A stretch of DNA of 64,000 nt from Bacillus sp. FJAT-42315 (GCF_002797375.1 NZ_KZ454941.1:3507555-3571554); one strand, 5' to 3'; positions 51,865 to 61,600 are shown, counted from the stretch's first letter. Made by a program: numbers and translations. The notes: generated by a model not told the origin, from the letters alone.

Positions 51865-53340
51865 TTAGTCCATATTTACCCAAACGCTCTTTACTTCTGT
51901 GAAGTTATCTAAAGCGTAACTTCCCATTTCGCGTCCAAGTCCTGATTGTTTATATCCACCAAATGGAGCTGCCGCATCAAATACGTTGTAAGCATTGATC
52001 CATACAGTTCCAGCTTGTAATTTATGAGCAACGCTATGCGCTTTTTTCAAATCTTGTGTCCAAATACCTGCTGCAAGCCCATAATCAGAGTTGTTCGCTT
52101 TCGCTACTAAATCATCGATATCATCGAACGGCATCGCTGCAACCACTGGTCCAAAGATTTCTTCATTCGCAATCGTCATTTTACTATCAACGTCCGCGAA
52201 GATCGTTGGCGATACGAAGTAACCTTTATCAAACGGAATCGTACCGCCCGTTAATACTTCCGCGCCTTCCTCGATTCCTTGGTCAATGTAGCCTTTTACT
52301 CGTTGTTGTTGCGCCGCAGAGATCAAAGGTCCCATTGTTGTATCTAAATCTAAGCCATTTCCTTGTTTGACAGACTTCGCAGCTGTTGCTAAGTCTGCCA
52401 TAACGTTATCATACATTTTCTTTTGTACGAATAGACGGCTTCCTGCACAGCATACTTGACCTTGGTTAAACATAATACCCATTAACGCTCCTGGAATCGC
52501 TTTCGTTAAATCGGCATCTGGTAAAATGATGTTCGGTGATTTACCACCAAGCTCAAGCGTCACGCGTTTCATTGTGTCAGCAGCTGATTTCATAATTGCT
52601 TTACCAACTGGCGTAGAGCCTGTGAAAGCAATTTTGTCTACTAACGGGTGATCAACGATTGGTTGTCCAGCTGTTTTACCGTATCCTGGAACGATGTTGA
52701 CAACCCCTTTAGGGAAGCCAGCTTCTTCCATTAATGTCGCTAAGTATAGGGCTGATAAAGGCGTGTTTTCTGCTGGTTTAAGAACAACTGTACAACCAGT
52801 CGCAAGTGATGCACCTAATTTCCAAGCAGCCATTAATAATGGGAAGTTCCAAGGAATAATTTGACCTACTACCCCAACTGGTTCATGACGAGTGTACATG
52901 AAATAATTTCCTTGTACCGGAATCGTTTGCCCAACAATCTTCGTCGACCAGCCAGCAAAGTAACGGAAATGTTCAATTGCTAAAGGTACATCCGCATTTA
53001 ACGTCTCTTGAAGTGGCTTACCATTATCTAATGTATCTAATTGAGCTAGCTCTAGTTTATTCTCTTCCATTAAATCTGCTAGCTTATAAATTAAGCGGCT
53101 TCTTTCCGCTGATCCCATTTTTGACCAAGCACCATGATCAAATGCTTCTCTTGCTGCACGAACGGCTAAATCGATATCTTCTTCCACTGCTTCTGCTACA
53201 ACAGCTAACACTTCACCTGTTGCTGGATTCAGTGTCTCGAATGTCTTTCCAGATACGGAATCAACGAATTCACCGTTAATGTAAAGCTTTTTCAAACCAT
53301 CTAAAAACGAAACTACTTTTGGACTTAATTGACTTGTCAT
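51865..53340 (-). CDS. dhaS: NAD-dependent aldehyde dehydrogenase (DhaS)
   Basis: Enzyme of 491 residues oxidising aldehydes to acids. The catalytic Cys lies in FNQGQVCCAGSR, the general-base Glu in TLELGGKSPN, and the NAD loop is FTGSTPVGKAIM. Sequence and length follow B. subtilis DhaS, including ARHEPVGVVGQIIPWNFPLLMA-type block and GGYKQSGLGREMGSYALDN at the end. ATG 53340 has AAGGAG eight bases upstream; an in-frame ATG at 53379 has none. Transcribed alone. Confidence 0.93.
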   Translation of the reverse strand: MTSQLSPKVVSFLDGLKKLYINGEFVDSVSGKTFETLNPATGEVLAVVAEAVEEDIDLAVRAAREAFDHGAWSKMGSAERSRLIYKLADLMEENKLELAQLDTLDNGKPLQETLNADVPLAIEHFRYFAGWSTKIVGQTIPVQGNYFMYTRHEPVGVVGQIIPWNFPLLMAAWKLGASLATGCTVVLKPAENTPLSALYLATLMEEAGFPKGVVNIVPGYGKTAGQPIVDHPLVDKIAFTGSTPVGKAIMKSAADTMKRVTLELGGKSPNIILPDADLTKAIPGALMGIMFNQGQVCCAGSRLFVQKKMYDNVMADLATAAKSVKQGNGLDLDTTMGPLISAAQQQRVKGYIDQGIEEGAEVLTGGTIPFDKGYFVSPTIFADVDSKMTIANEEIFGPVVAAMPFDDIDDLVAKANNSDYGLAAGIWTQDLKKAHSVAHKLQAGTVWINAYNVFDAAAPFGGYKQSGLGREMGSYALDNFTEVKSVWVNMD

Positions 53341-53506
53341 AAGTTGAACGCTCCTTTTTATATGGAAACTATGAATCAATTAGATTATACACTTCTAATA
53401 TTTGAAAAAACAAGTAAATAGTCCTAATCATTTAGTTTCTTTATACCAATTATCCCTGTATATTTACAGGGATAAGATGAAAATTAAGGTTGTTACTGCA
53501 GTCTAT

Positions 53507-53551
53507 AAAGAAAAAGCTCTCTTTCCTTAAAACGGAAAAAGAGCTTTTTCT
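53507..53551 (-). terminator. Terminator after ctaB
   Basis: Stem AAAGAAAAAGCTCTTTT-like arms (AAAAAGCTC / GAGCTTTTT plus TTTCC/GGAAA), T-rich on the minus strand. Confidence 0.8.
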
Positions 53552-53556
53552 TTGTT

Positions 53557-54516
53557 TTATAAATCAAAAAAGATCCCGACAAGTGAGTAAACAATCACCG
53601 TTGAAAATAGAATCGTCATATGGAGAAGCGAATACACAAACAGCGATTTCGCCCATTTCTCCGAATCCATCTTTTGATAACCAGATACACTTAACACTAG
53701 CCAAATGACACTTAAAAGCAGTGCCACTAGCGTGATTCCTAAGCTTAATGACATAAACAGAAAGCTTGTCGCGATCAAAATGACTAAATAAACATTCGTT
53801 TGAATATAAGTGCGCCTAAAGCCTTTCACAACAGGTAACATCGGAACATTAGCTGCTTTATATTCATCATGTTTGCGAATCGCTATCGCATAGAAATGCG
53901 GCATTTGCCAAATGATCATAATAATGAACAGACCAAGGCTAGCTGGATGTGTGATATCTGGATGAACAGCCGCCCATCCAATTAGCGGAGGCATTGCTCC
54001 AGATATACTTCCAACCTCCGTATTATAAATCGTTCGACGTTTCGTCCACATCGTATACGGAACAACATAAAAAAACAAACCTAAAAATCCTAGAAATGCT
54101 GCTAGTGGAGAAGCTAAAGCAAGTGCCCCTATTCCAAGGATCGTCATCACGATCCCGAGCCACAGGACGGATTTCGAACTGATTTCACCCGTTACAGTTG
54201 GTCTCGTTTTTGTTCGTTCCATCACCGCATCGATATCACGATCATACAGATTGTTAAAAGCTCCCGCCGCTCCCATAATTAAAGCGGAACCAATGAGCGC
54301 AAAAATCATTTCTGGGATATGTTCCACTAGTCCCATGTCATACGTATATAAAGCCAATGTTAGTCCTGCAAACATCGGAATCAAATTAGATTTAATAATC
54401 CCCGTCTTAACCGTCTGTGCCAAAATGGTTGACCAAGACTTGGCCGATGTCGTTACAGAAGCTGTTTGATCCCTTTTATCCATCTTTAATTCACTTCGCA
54501 TGATTTTATTATTCAT
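53557..54516 (-). CDS. ctaB: Protohaem IX farnesyltransferase (CtaB/CyoE)
   Basis: UbiA-family prenyltransferase of up to 319 residues with about eight to nine helices; it converts haem B to haem O for oxidases. The prenyl-diphosphate motif is NNLYDRDIDAVMERTKTRP (about residue 88), and YNTEVGSISGAMPPLIGWAA and QMPHFYAIAIRKHDEYKAANVPM follow. The start is uncertain: ATG 54516 has AAGGA directly adjacent, ATG 54501 has it about 15 bases away. It stands apart from ctaA and oxidase genes, so it may be a second copy. Confidence 0.92.
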   Translation of the reverse strand: MNNKIMRSELKMDKRDQTASVTTSAKSWSTILAQTVKTGIIKSNLIPMFAGLTLALYTYDMGLVEHIPEMIFALIGSALIMGAAGAFNNLYDRDIDAVMERTKTRPTVTGEISSKSVLWLGIVMTILGIGALALASPLAAFLGFLGLFFYVVPYTMWTKRRTIYNTEVGSISGAMPPLIGWAAVHPDITHPASLGLFIIMIIWQMPHFYAIAIRKHDEYKAANVPMLPVVKGFRRTYIQTNVYLVILIATSFLFMSLSLGITLVALLLSVIWLVLSVSGYQKMDSEKWAKSLFVYSLLHMTILFSTVIVYSLVGIFFDL

Positions 54517-54741
54517 TCCTTTTTATCATTTCACACCTTCTTCAATTTTATCATAAAACTTCACACATTCGTTGATTCATTCTTTCATTATGTTATCAAT
54601 ATAAGCATAAGTCTTCATACTATTGTCATTTCGTTCAATAAGTTCACATAAAATACACTTTTGTGTACATTCCGTAGTGAACAGAATTATACTAACTCTA
54701 TTGACTGAAGAATAAAAATTTTAGAATGGAGAGTCGAAACA
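54517..54741. other. Intergenic region between divergent ctaB and SnoaL-like genes
   Basis: AT-rich, presumably holding both promoters. No operator or RNA structure could be assigned. Confidence 0.4.
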
Positions 54742-55179
54742 ATGAAACCAGAAATAGTAGTAGAAAAATTTTTCAACGAAGTACGATCCGGACGTAATGT
54801 ACATATAGTCTCAGAATTGATGGCCGAAAGAGTACTCGCCCACCAAATTCAATCTGAACACGAAGAAACGGTTGAACGATCCCCAAAAGATTATGCAGAT
54901 CATGTGCAAGAAATGTTGGACGCTTATGGTTCATTTACGATAGAAATTCAAGAGTTGTTTGCCTCACAACAAAACCTAGTGTACGTCCGTTGGAAACAGA
55001 TAGGCACTCATGTTGGTGAAATCAATGGATTCCAACCAACCGGACTCCCGATTATACAATTAGCTAGCGCTGTTTATCGTGTAGAAGATGGAAAAATAAC
55101 GGAGTATTGGATTCAAATTGACCGTGCAGGTATTCAAGCCCAACTTGAAGCTAATCACGAAAAAGTGAGCGCTAAATAA
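54742..55179 (+). CDS. SnoaL/NTF2-like protein
   Basis: Protein of 145 residues of the SnoaL-like (ester cyclase) group: an alpha-beta NTF2-like cone with VYVRWKQIGTHVGEINGFQPTGLPI and YRVEDGKITEYWIQID, the pattern seen in SnoaL-type proteins. Function of stand-alone members is mostly unknown. GGAGAG precedes the ATG; a hairpin follows, so it is transcribed alone. Confidence 0.8.
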   Translation: MKPEIVVEKFFNEVRSGRNVHIVSELMAERVLAHQIQSEHEETVERSPKDYADHVQEMLDAYGSFTIEIQELFASQQNLVYVRWKQIGTHVGEINGFQPTGLPIIQLASAVYRVEDGKITEYWIQIDRAGIQAQLEANHEKVSAK

Positions 55180-55182
55180 AGG

Positions 55183-55217
55183 ATTAATGCTCCCTCTTAG
55201 TTTTTCAAGAGGGGGGC
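55183..55217. terminator. Hairpin between the SnoaL-like gene and the MerR gene
   Basis: Stem ATGCTCCCTCTT / AAGAGGGGGGCAT with a T-rich loop, followed by ATTTCTCT; plausible terminator for the plus-strand gene. Confidence 0.55.
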
Positions 55218-55225
55218 ATATTTCT

Positions 55226-56092
55226 CTAACGGTTCTTATCATCCATCAATTGAGGATATTTTTCGCTCCAGTCAACGCTCATTGATTGAAGTTCTTCTAA
55301 ATATTTTGCATAGGAGCGACTTAATATTCTCATATTTGCAATCACTTTTTCTTCATATCCAGACTGTTCTTGGAATGCTTGCATTGCCTGTTGCCACTTG
55401 TAAGCTGCACTATCTTTAAAGGCTTGCGATTGACGATATTCAATACAGGCTTCAATCGTTTCTTTGTTTTCTTCAAAATAGGTTTCTTTATTAGCCAGTG
55501 CTGCAGCTATATCTTGGGAGAGGTGTTGAAAATAAGTTGTATCCAATGAATCCAATAATTCAGCCATTTCCTCTAGAAATGGAGGATCTTCCACCTCATC
55601 TAAGTAGGTCACCATTTCATTATAGGCTCTCATTTTTTCCGGTGTACTGATGTCCTCTGTTAAGAAACGGCCGAAATGGACTGCTAAATATCGGCCGAAA
55701 TGACCTGGGAAAGCCAATATTAAGCGATCCACCAAATACTCTGGCGCAAAATCTCTCAACTCTACTGTCTCTTCCATACTTATTTTACCGCTTGCGATTG
55801 ACTTCAAATAACCTAATTGAGCTGTTTCTCTCTCAATAGTCTTTTCTTTCTCCGTTATAATATTTTCTAAAATATGTTCTCGTTCACTGCTATGTAACAA
55901 CTTTTTAATATTCGCTACAGAAATACCTAATTTTCGATAAATGGCTATTTCCTTTAGCACTTGCACATCCGACTCATCAAATCGACGATAGCCATTGGCA
56001 TCTTGCTGTATCACAATCAACTGTTGTTTTTCATAATATTGAATCGCCTTTTTCGTTAAATGACAGACTTTCATGACTTCACTAATTCTCAA
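55226..56092 (-). CDS. MerR-family transcriptional regulator
   Basis: Regulator of 288 residues. The N-terminal winged helix is ISEVMKVCHLTKKAIQYYEKQQLI with QQDANGYRRFDESDVQVLKEIAIYRKLGISVANIKKLL, the MerR pattern. A coiled-coil helix follows, and then a roughly 170-residue effector domain of helical character that I cannot assign. TTG 56092 has AGAGGTGATT upstream; a frame open to 56143 lacks such a site. Target unknown; it is divergent from the alarmone synthetase gene. Confidence 0.88.
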   Translation of the reverse strand: MRISEVMKVCHLTKKAIQYYEKQQLIVIQQDANGYRRFDESDVQVLKEIAIYRKLGISVANIKKLLHSSEREHILENIITEKEKTIERETAQLGYLKSIASGKISMEETVELRDFAPEYLVDRLILAFPGHFGRYLAVHFGRFLTEDISTPEKMRAYNEMVTYLDEVEDPPFLEEMAELLDSLDTTYFQHLSQDIAAALANKETYFEENKETIEACIEYRQSQAFKDSAAYKWQQAMQAFQEQSGYEEKVIANMRILSRSYAKYLEELQSMSVDWSEKYPQLMDDKNR

Positions 56093-56271
56093 TGCAATCA
56101 CCTCTTTATACGAGAGTAAACGATTCCCTAAGGAGCTAGTCAAGCATTCAAAGCTAATTTATCTTTTCTCTGGCTCATGATTAACTCCCAAATTCATATC
56201 CCTTCCTGCTCAAACAAAGCTATGATATGATGACAGCATAGTACAACGTATTTTGAACAAGGGGTTGTTTT

Positions 56272-56916
56272 ATGATGCATCAAGAGACACATTCAGTCGA
56301 TGCCATCCAAAAAGTATTAAAAGATTGGAAAGGCTTTTTTATTCCTTATCAAATGGCATTAAATGAATTAGAAAGTGATTTCAAAATTATTGATTTAGAG
56401 TGGAAAACAGCACATGGCTATTCTCCCATTGAACATTTGAAAACGCGAATGAAAACCGTCTTTTCATTGGTCGATAAAGTTGAAAGTAAGAATATACCAT
56501 TAACACAAGAAGCCGTTGAAAAGGAAATACGGGATATTGCCGGCGTCCGTATTGTTACTAGTTTTATCGATGATGTCTACATGCTGAAAAAACATATTGA
56601 GCAGCGTGAAGATACCCGGATCCTTCGCGTCAAAGATTATATTAAAGAACCGAAAAAGAGCGGCTACAAAAGCTTACATCTAATTATCGAAACACAAGTC
56701 ATTTTATCTAATCAAATATTATGGGTTCCCGCTGAAATCCAAATTCGCACTTCTGCAATGGATTTTTGGGCCTCGACAGAACATAAACTCAACTATAAAT
56801 ATCAAGGAGAAGTCATACCAGAAGAAGCTCAAAAACAATTAGTCGAGCTATCAAAAGCTTCCTTTGCGTTGGACAAGGAAATGTCGAAATTAAGAAATCA
56901 ACTATTATCTAAATAA
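56272..56916 (+). CDS. sasA: Small alarmone (p)ppGpp synthetase (YwaC/SasA, RelP type)
   Basis: RelA/SpoT synthetase-domain protein of 214 residues with no hydrolase or regulatory domains. Catalytic blocks are EIRDIAGVRIVTSFIDDVY, IKEPKKSGYKSLHLII and AEIQIRTSAMDFWASTEHKLNYK. Length and sequence fit YwaC of B. subtilis, which is induced by cell-wall stress. AAGGGG precedes the ATG. It makes (p)ppGpp from ATP and GDP/GTP. Confidence 0.93.
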   Translation: MMHQETHSVDAIQKVLKDWKGFFIPYQMALNELESDFKIIDLEWKTAHGYSPIEHLKTRMKTVFSLVDKVESKNIPLTQEAVEKEIRDIAGVRIVTSFIDDVYMLKKHIEQREDTRILRVKDYIKEPKKSGYKSLHLIIETQVILSNQILWVPAEIQIRTSAMDFWASTEHKLNYKYQGEVIPEEAQKQLVELSKASFALDKEMSKLRNQLLSK

Positions 56917-56919
56917 GGA

Positions 56920-56952
56920 TTTTGAGCAGTTTCAACTAGTTGAAACTGCTCT
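56920..56952. terminator. Terminator between sasA and the EamA gene
   Basis: Perfect 28-bp palindrome GAGCAGTTTCAACT / AGTTGAAACTGCTC; acts on either strand. Confidence 0.85.
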
Positions 56953-56969
56953 ATTCGCTGTCTATCCAC

Positions 56970-57851
56970 CTACGACAGCTTTCTTTGTTGCAACAAAAAC
57001 AAGCCTAAACCAATTAAAATAAGAGCGATACCAAACCCTTGCTGAACAGAAATGACTTCCCCTAAAATGAAATAAGCGAGGATGCAAGTGCCAATCGTTT
57101 CTCCTAGGATACTCATGGAAATAACAGAAGTACTTAACCATTTCAGCAACCAATTAAACACCGTTTGTCCCAAAATCGTCGCAATAAACGCTAGGCCAAT
57201 AAAAGACCACCATGTTTGAGCAGAATAATCGACAAAGGAGGCTTGCTGGCTGAAGGCAAACAAGCTTAAAAACAAAGAGCTGCTCGCATAGCCAATAATT
57301 GAATAAGGAACGAGAGACAAGCTTTTACGGACGTGCTGCCCCACGAAGAAGTAAGCGGTAATCACACCTGCTGCAATAAAAGCTAAAATATCACCAAACA
57401 GCGCCTCACCACTGACTTGAAAATCTCCCCAGCCAATAACGATGCTCCCAGCAATTGCGACAAGAAAGCCAAAAATCGCTCCTTTGCTAAAACGCTCTTT
57501 AAATAAAAAATACCCGCCTACCATCGAAAACAATGGCTGTAACGTGACAATAACCGTCGAGCTTGCCACTGACGTATAATTTAACGATTCAAACCATAGC
57601 ACATAATGAGCGGCTAAAAACAAGCCCGATAATAGCCCCAATCCCCATTGTTTTTTAGACAATGATCGCAACTCTTCGCGATTCTTTTTATTCACTAATA
57701 AAAACGGCAAAAGAATCAACGTAGCAAAAAACAGCCGGTAAAAGGCGGTAATTGCCGCTGGCGCATCTGCTAACTTCACAAAGATAGCGGAAGTTGATAA
57801 AGCAAACACCCCAAAAAATAACGCTACATAAGAAATAAATGGTGATTTCAA
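56970..57851 (-). CDS. EamA-family (DMT) transporter
   Basis: Membrane protein of 293 residues with ten helices and two EamA repeats; repeats show FAALILLPFLL-like and YVLWFESLNYTSVASSTVIVTLQPLFSMVGGYFLFKERF in the first half and SVISMSILGETIGTCILAYFILGEVIS in the second. TTG 57851 has AGGGGGA six bases upstream and begins just before helix 1, so it is preferred over the open frame to 57893. Probably a metabolite exporter; substrate unknown. Confidence 0.88.
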   Translation of the reverse strand: MKSPFISYVALFFGVFALSTSAIFVKLADAPAAITAFYRLFFATLILLPFLLVNKKNREELRSLSKKQWGLGLLSGLFLAAHYVLWFESLNYTSVASSTVIVTLQPLFSMVGGYFLFKERFSKGAIFGFLVAIAGSIVIGWGDFQVSGEALFGDILAFIAAGVITAYFFVGQHVRKSLSLVPYSIIGYASSSLFLSLFAFSQQASFVDYSAQTWWSFIGLAFIATILGQTVFNWLLKWLSTSVISMSILGETIGTCILAYFILGEVISVQQGFGIALILIGLGLFLLQQRKLS

Positions 57852-57984
57852 TCCTGTTCCCCCTAAGCTGTCGTAACTAATAATAAAAAACATTCCAATA
57901 AACAGTATAAAATTTTTATCCTTTTTTTCAAAAGGAGTAATAGTTGAACTAGAAGGCAGAGAATACTTTTTATTAGAAAACTAA

Positions 57985-58024
57985 AAAAGCCGACTAGAAG
58001 TTAAATCATTGACTTCTAGTCGGC
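57985..58024. terminator. Terminator between the VOC gene and the EamA gene
   Basis: Stem GCCGACTAGAAGT / ACTTCTAGTCGGC with a 10-base loop, A-rich on the left, so T-rich on the minus strand after the VOC gene. Confidence 0.88.
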
Positions 58025-58035
58025 ACCCTTTCTTA

Positions 58036-58416
58036 TCAATCAAGAGAACTGCAAATTTCGATATAGTTTCCATCAGGATCTGCTATGTACGCAACTACTT
58101 GTCCCCAAGGTTTCGCTACTGGCTCCACAAGAATTTGAACACCTTGCTCTCTCAATTTTTCAATCGTTTCTTCCACATCATCTACGACAAATCCAAGCTC
58201 AAACGTTTGTGACACGCCCTGTTTAGGGATGCTCAAGCCCGTAAGCTCTTGAACACTTTCTCTAGTATTTATCGCTAAAATGGTCGAGCCGGTTTCGAAT
58301 TCAATATAAGTTTCGTGTTCGCCACGAATCGGTAAACCTAAAATATCCTTGTAAAATATCATAGACCTTATATGATCGGAAACGTATAAAATCACATACC
58401 TCATATTCAAGTTCAA
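58036..58416 (-). CDS. VOC-family (glyoxalase/bleomycin-resistance) protein
   Basis: Protein of 126 residues with two beta-alpha-beta-beta-beta modules: [24 protein letters not shown] and [26 protein letters not shown], ending [22 protein letters not shown] at 58416 has AGGAGG at seven bases; ATG at 58404 is the alternative. Metal-dependent enzyme or binding protein; substrate unknown. Confidence 0.88.
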   Translation of the reverse strand: MNLNMRYVILYVSDHIRSMIFYKDILGLPIRGEHETYIEFETGSTILAINTRESVQELTGLSIPKQGVSQTFELGFVVDDVEETIEKLREQGVQILVEPVAKPWGQVVAYIADPDGNYIEICSSLD

Positions 58417-58560
58417 TTGAATTCCTCCTACGTTCGTTTTTTAATACATTCGTCAAGGAATTACATTTTACCTGTCATCAAAATATATAAAAGTTCTCTT
58501 GAATTCACCTTTATGTTTTCTTCTCTATCACGTTTGTTGAATATACTTAATCAACATGCA

Positions 58561-59418
58561 TTATTTCCTATAATACACCTTGCCCTCTAATTCTTTAAGA
58601 GTGACCGGATAAATGGTAATCGTTCCTCCATCCTTAATTAAGCCATCATCTCCAAATACAGAATCAGAGTTTAATACCACTGTAAAAGAAGGCTTATTCT
58701 CATCCCCTTTAATTACAATAGAAAAAATTCCTTGTTGTTCTGAATCTTCATTTCTGTAATAGTAAAGTTGGCCATCTTTTGCATAAATAATTTCACCTGC
58801 ATCGTACATGAAGTAGTTTTGAGGGTTCTCTTGTTCAAACCATTTGCCAGTCAAGCTAACAGCTACATTTTGATATGAAACATAATTAGAACTTCTAAAA
58901 TTGAAAATGCTTTGGTGCAAAGTGCCTTTTTCACTAACCTGGTAAGTAACAACAGCAGTGTCTCCACTAACCCAGTCGATTTTATACGTTTCTTCTTCGA
59001 GGGTCTTATATGTAGAACTTCCCATTAATGTGGCGACTTTTTTCCCAAAGAGAACGCCTCTACGCTTCAATCTAATTGTCTCATTACTCATTTTCTTATA
59101 TTCTTTTAAAATCACTTCATGCTGGTGATCCTTTGACTTTGACACCACCACATTTACATCACCCATATAATAGAAAAATGTAGAATTGCTCACCAACAAT
59201 ATTAGACCAAGGATCATTTGAGTCCATCTAACAAAGTGATTCTTACTGTACAACAATAGAAACATAATTATAATCACATAATTGATTACATAAAAGATCC
59301 ACTCATGAATTAAATAGTATCCCATCGGAGCAGCAACCCCAATTATTAATCCTTGAAAAACCATCAGCACTGCAGCCATCACACATAACATTATTTTCAT
59401 TTTTCTATTCCTAATCAT
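58561..59418 (-). CDS. Membrane protein of unknown function
   Basis: Protein of 285 residues. Three hydrophobic helices (about residues 8-30, 38-57 and 64-85) are followed by an outward or cytoplasmic domain of about 200 residues rich in beta strands (KVATLMGSSTYKTLEEETYKIDW, DGQLYYYRNEDS). AGGTGATG precedes the ATG. It is 11 bp downstream of the BNR-type gene and forms an operon with it. I do not recognise the family. Confidence 0.7.
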   Translation of the reverse strand: MIRNRKMKIMLCVMAAVLMVFQGLIIGVAAPMGYYLIHEWIFYVINYVIIIMFLLLYSKNHFVRWTQMILGLILLVSNSTFFYYMGDVNVVVSKSKDHQHEVILKEYKKMSNETIRLKRRGVLFGKKVATLMGSSTYKTLEEETYKIDWVSGDTAVVTYQVSEKGTLHQSIFNFRSSNYVSYQNVAVSLTGKWFEQENPQNYFMYDAGEIIYAKDGQLYYYRNEDSEQQGIFSIVIKGDENKPSFTVVLNSDSVFGDDGLIKDGGTITIYPVTLKELEGKVYYRK

Positions 59419-59429
59419 AGCATCATCAC

Positions 59430-60125
59430 CTACAATCCAAACTGCGCCATAATTTCACGATAAATATCATCGTTCATATCTACATAGTCCCAAGTCACAC
59501 CTGTATTAACACTACGATAAACTAACGTTTTTTCTTGTGCTGTTCCGTTGTTCCTAATGGCAACAAGGTACCCTGTTCTAGCATCATCCAAGAAATCAAT
59601 GTACATCTTATCATAACCATTTTGTAAATCATGAGTAGCTGTCTTGGATATGCTACCAACACTCCAATACTCACTTGGACTATCTGTCGTGATAATGCTT
59701 ATATTTTCTGAACCGCGCCCACCATATACAATGGTAATCTTCTCACTTGATACGTAAATATTGCTTTGTGAAATAGTATCTAGATATTCACTGATACGGG
59801 CATATCCTAGTTGGGCATCATCTGGGACTTGCACCCAAGTCTTCCCTTTGTTATTTGTAACATAGAGCTTGTCCTCATATATGGTGAAGTTTTTGTCATA
59901 TTTCACAGGTAAAGTTGTCTCTTTAGTGCCGGATATACTATGCGAGACCATACGATCAATATCTTCTGGATTTAGTTGGTCCTCTTGAGTGTCCTTCATA
60001 ATGAATGGATTCTCTGGAACATAATGAGAATTTTTATCTTCTATGATGATTTTACTCACTTTGATTGTACAAAAAGTAATCATTATACTAACTAAACAAA
60101 TGAAAATTATTTTTAATAACTTCAT
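59430..60125 (-). CDS. Membrane-anchored protein with BNR/sialidase-like repeats
   Basis: Protein of 231 residues. One N-terminal membrane helix (residues 3-27) anchors an outside domain. BNR-like motifs LYVTNNKGKTWVQVPDD and VYRSVNTGVTWDYVDM match the S-x-D/N-x-G-x-T-W pattern of sialidase-type propellers, but there are too few blades for a full enzyme. GAAGGGA precedes the ATG. Co-transcribed with the following membrane gene. Possibly a surface sensor or adhesin; function unknown. Confidence 0.72.
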   Translation of the reverse strand: MKLLKIIFICLVSIMITFCTIKVSKIIIEDKNSHYVPENPFIMKDTQEDQLNPEDIDRMVSHSISGTKETTLPVKYDKNFTIYEDKLYVTNNKGKTWVQVPDDAQLGYARISEYLDTISQSNIYVSSEKITIVYGGRGSENISIITTDSPSEYWSVGSISKTATHDLQNGYDKMYIDFLDDARTGYLVAIRNNGTAQEKTLVYRSVNTGVTWDYVDMNDDIYREIMAQFGL

Positions 60126-60170
60126 AAATGATCCCTTCTTTTTAGAAAACTATCAAATTCATATTGAAAC

Positions 60171-60881
60171 TTACATTTCAATTGAAAGTTTCACTTTTTT
60201 CAAAACCCGATACAACTCATCAAGCTGTTGAATCTCATAAGTTGAAACGATGTCAGTGTCATTGGATTTCATATTAGGATTGAACCAACACGTATCTATA
60301 CCCGCTAACTGCCCACCTTTTATATCGGCACTTAAGGAGTCTCCAATAATCAATGCTTGGTCTACAGAGAAATTAGGAATGCGGGCAAAAACATAATCGA
60401 AATACTCCTTCATCGGCTTTTGATAGCCGGTATTCTCTGAAACGAAAATACCCTTAAATAAAGGATATAAGCCTGAATCACGTAACCGTTTGTACTGAGT
60501 CTTAGACACACCATTTGTCACAATATATAAGTCATATTGGTATTGTAAATTTGTGATTAGCTCAAAGGCTCCATCTATTAGCTGATGTCCCTTCTCTAAA
60601 TAGCTTCGATACTTGTTGTCCAGTACAATTCCATCCACTTCTTGACCATACGCCTCAAATAAAACAGAAAAACGTGTATTTAGTACATCATCACGGGTGA
60701 TTTTTCCTTCTTCAAAGGCTCTCCAAAGATCTTGATTAATTTGCTTATAATGAGCTTCTATCTCTGCCGTTAAAGGGATGTCTTGATCCTCAAACAGCAA
60801 GCGCAACGCTAAATCCTCCGCTGCCCTAAAATCCAACAATGTATCATCTACATCAAATAATAGTGTTTGATATTTCTTCAA
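60171..60881 (-). CDS. HAD nucleotidase (YjjG/YfnB-like)
   Basis: HAD hydrolase of about 236 residues. Motif I is LLFDVDDTLLDF, motif II is YIVTNGVS, the lysine motif is TGYQKPMKEYFDY, and motif IV is ALIIGDSLSADIKGGQLAGIDT. These match the YjjG/YfnB 5'-nucleotidase group that removes non-canonical pyrimidine nucleotides. TTG 60881 has GGAGAGAG upstream and places the protein start near the family norm; the TTG at 60899 is an alternative. It follows the Crp-type regulator gene by about 20 bp. Confidence 0.85.
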   Translation of the reverse strand: MKKYQTLLFDVDDTLLDFRAAEDLALRLLFEDQDIPLTAEIEAHYKQINQDLWRAFEEGKITRDDVLNTRFSVLFEAYGQEVDGIVLDNKYRSYLEKGHQLIDGAFELITNLQYQYDLYIVTNGVSKTQYKRLRDSGLYPLFKGIFVSENTGYQKPMKEYFDYVFARIPNFSVDQALIIGDSLSADIKGGQLAGIDTCWFNPNMKSNDTDIVSTYEIQQLDELYRVLKKVKLSIEM

Positions 60882-60907
60882 TATTCTCTCTCCATTCAAT
60901 CTAGCGT

Positions 60908-61600
60908 CTAATATTCATAAATATTGCGGCTCGCTAATGCATGTAGCCCTTCCCTGTCTTTAACAAGAATAAATTCTTTACTTCGCTCAATCAGCCCCTT
61001 GTGACAAAATTGCTGGATCACCCGATTGAGGTGTCTATAGCTTGTTCCAATTAAGTTAGCTGCGTCTTTTAAACTATCTATACTCAATTGTCCTTTAAAT
61101 TGCGAGTCTGATTCATCAAAAGAGACCGACAATAGGTAACTAGCCAAGCGCACTTCCACTGGATACATCAAATTAAAGTTTGAAGCGTTCGATTTAATGT
61201 AAAACTTTCGAGTAATGATATCCAATAAAAATTGCAACAACGGCGTGTACTCTTGTCCATATTTTTTCAGCCAATGATAATGAACGCCAATCATACTAAC
61301 AGCTGAGACAGCCTCTACTGTATTGATCATATCCATCCCCTGTATGTATTCAATATCCCCAATCACTTCAAGCGGTGTTTTAAAAGAAAGAATTAGTGAT
61401 TTTCCCTCCGCTGATGTCGTATAGATTTTCACCTTTCCCTTCACAAGCACGTATAAACATTCTGAAGGATCTCCTTGGGAACAGATGACTTCTCCTTTAT
61501 CAAAATGATATAACGACAAATGAGGGAGTAATCGTTCATTAAATACAGATTCTATTTGATAAGCCTTCAAATAAGCTGTTAATTGCTCACGATCTTTCAC
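60908..61600 (-). CDS. Crp/Fnr-family regulator (YeiL-like)
   Basis: Regulator of about 230 residues. A cyclic-nucleotide-binding-fold domain (ECLYVLVKGKVKIYTTSAEGKSLILSFKTPLEVIGDIEYI) is followed by a long helix and a winged helix SIDSLKDAANLIGTSYRHLNRVIQQFCHKGLIE. The size and DNA-binding helix resemble E. coli YeiL, a nitrogen-starvation-linked protein. No Fnr-type N-terminal cysteine cluster is present. GTG 61600 has GGAGGT about ten bases upstream. Confidence 0.85.
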   Translation of the reverse strand: MKDREQLTAYLKAYQIESVFNERLLPHLSLYHFDKGEVICSQGDPSECLYVLVKGKVKIYTTSAEGKSLILSFKTPLEVIGDIEYIQGMDMINTVEAVSAVSMIGVHYHWLKKYGQEYTPLLQFLLDIITRKFYIKSNASNFNLMYPVEVRLASYLLSVSFDESDSQFKGQLSIDSLKDAANLIGTSYRHLNRVIQQFCHKGLIERSKEFILVKDREGLHALASRNIYEY

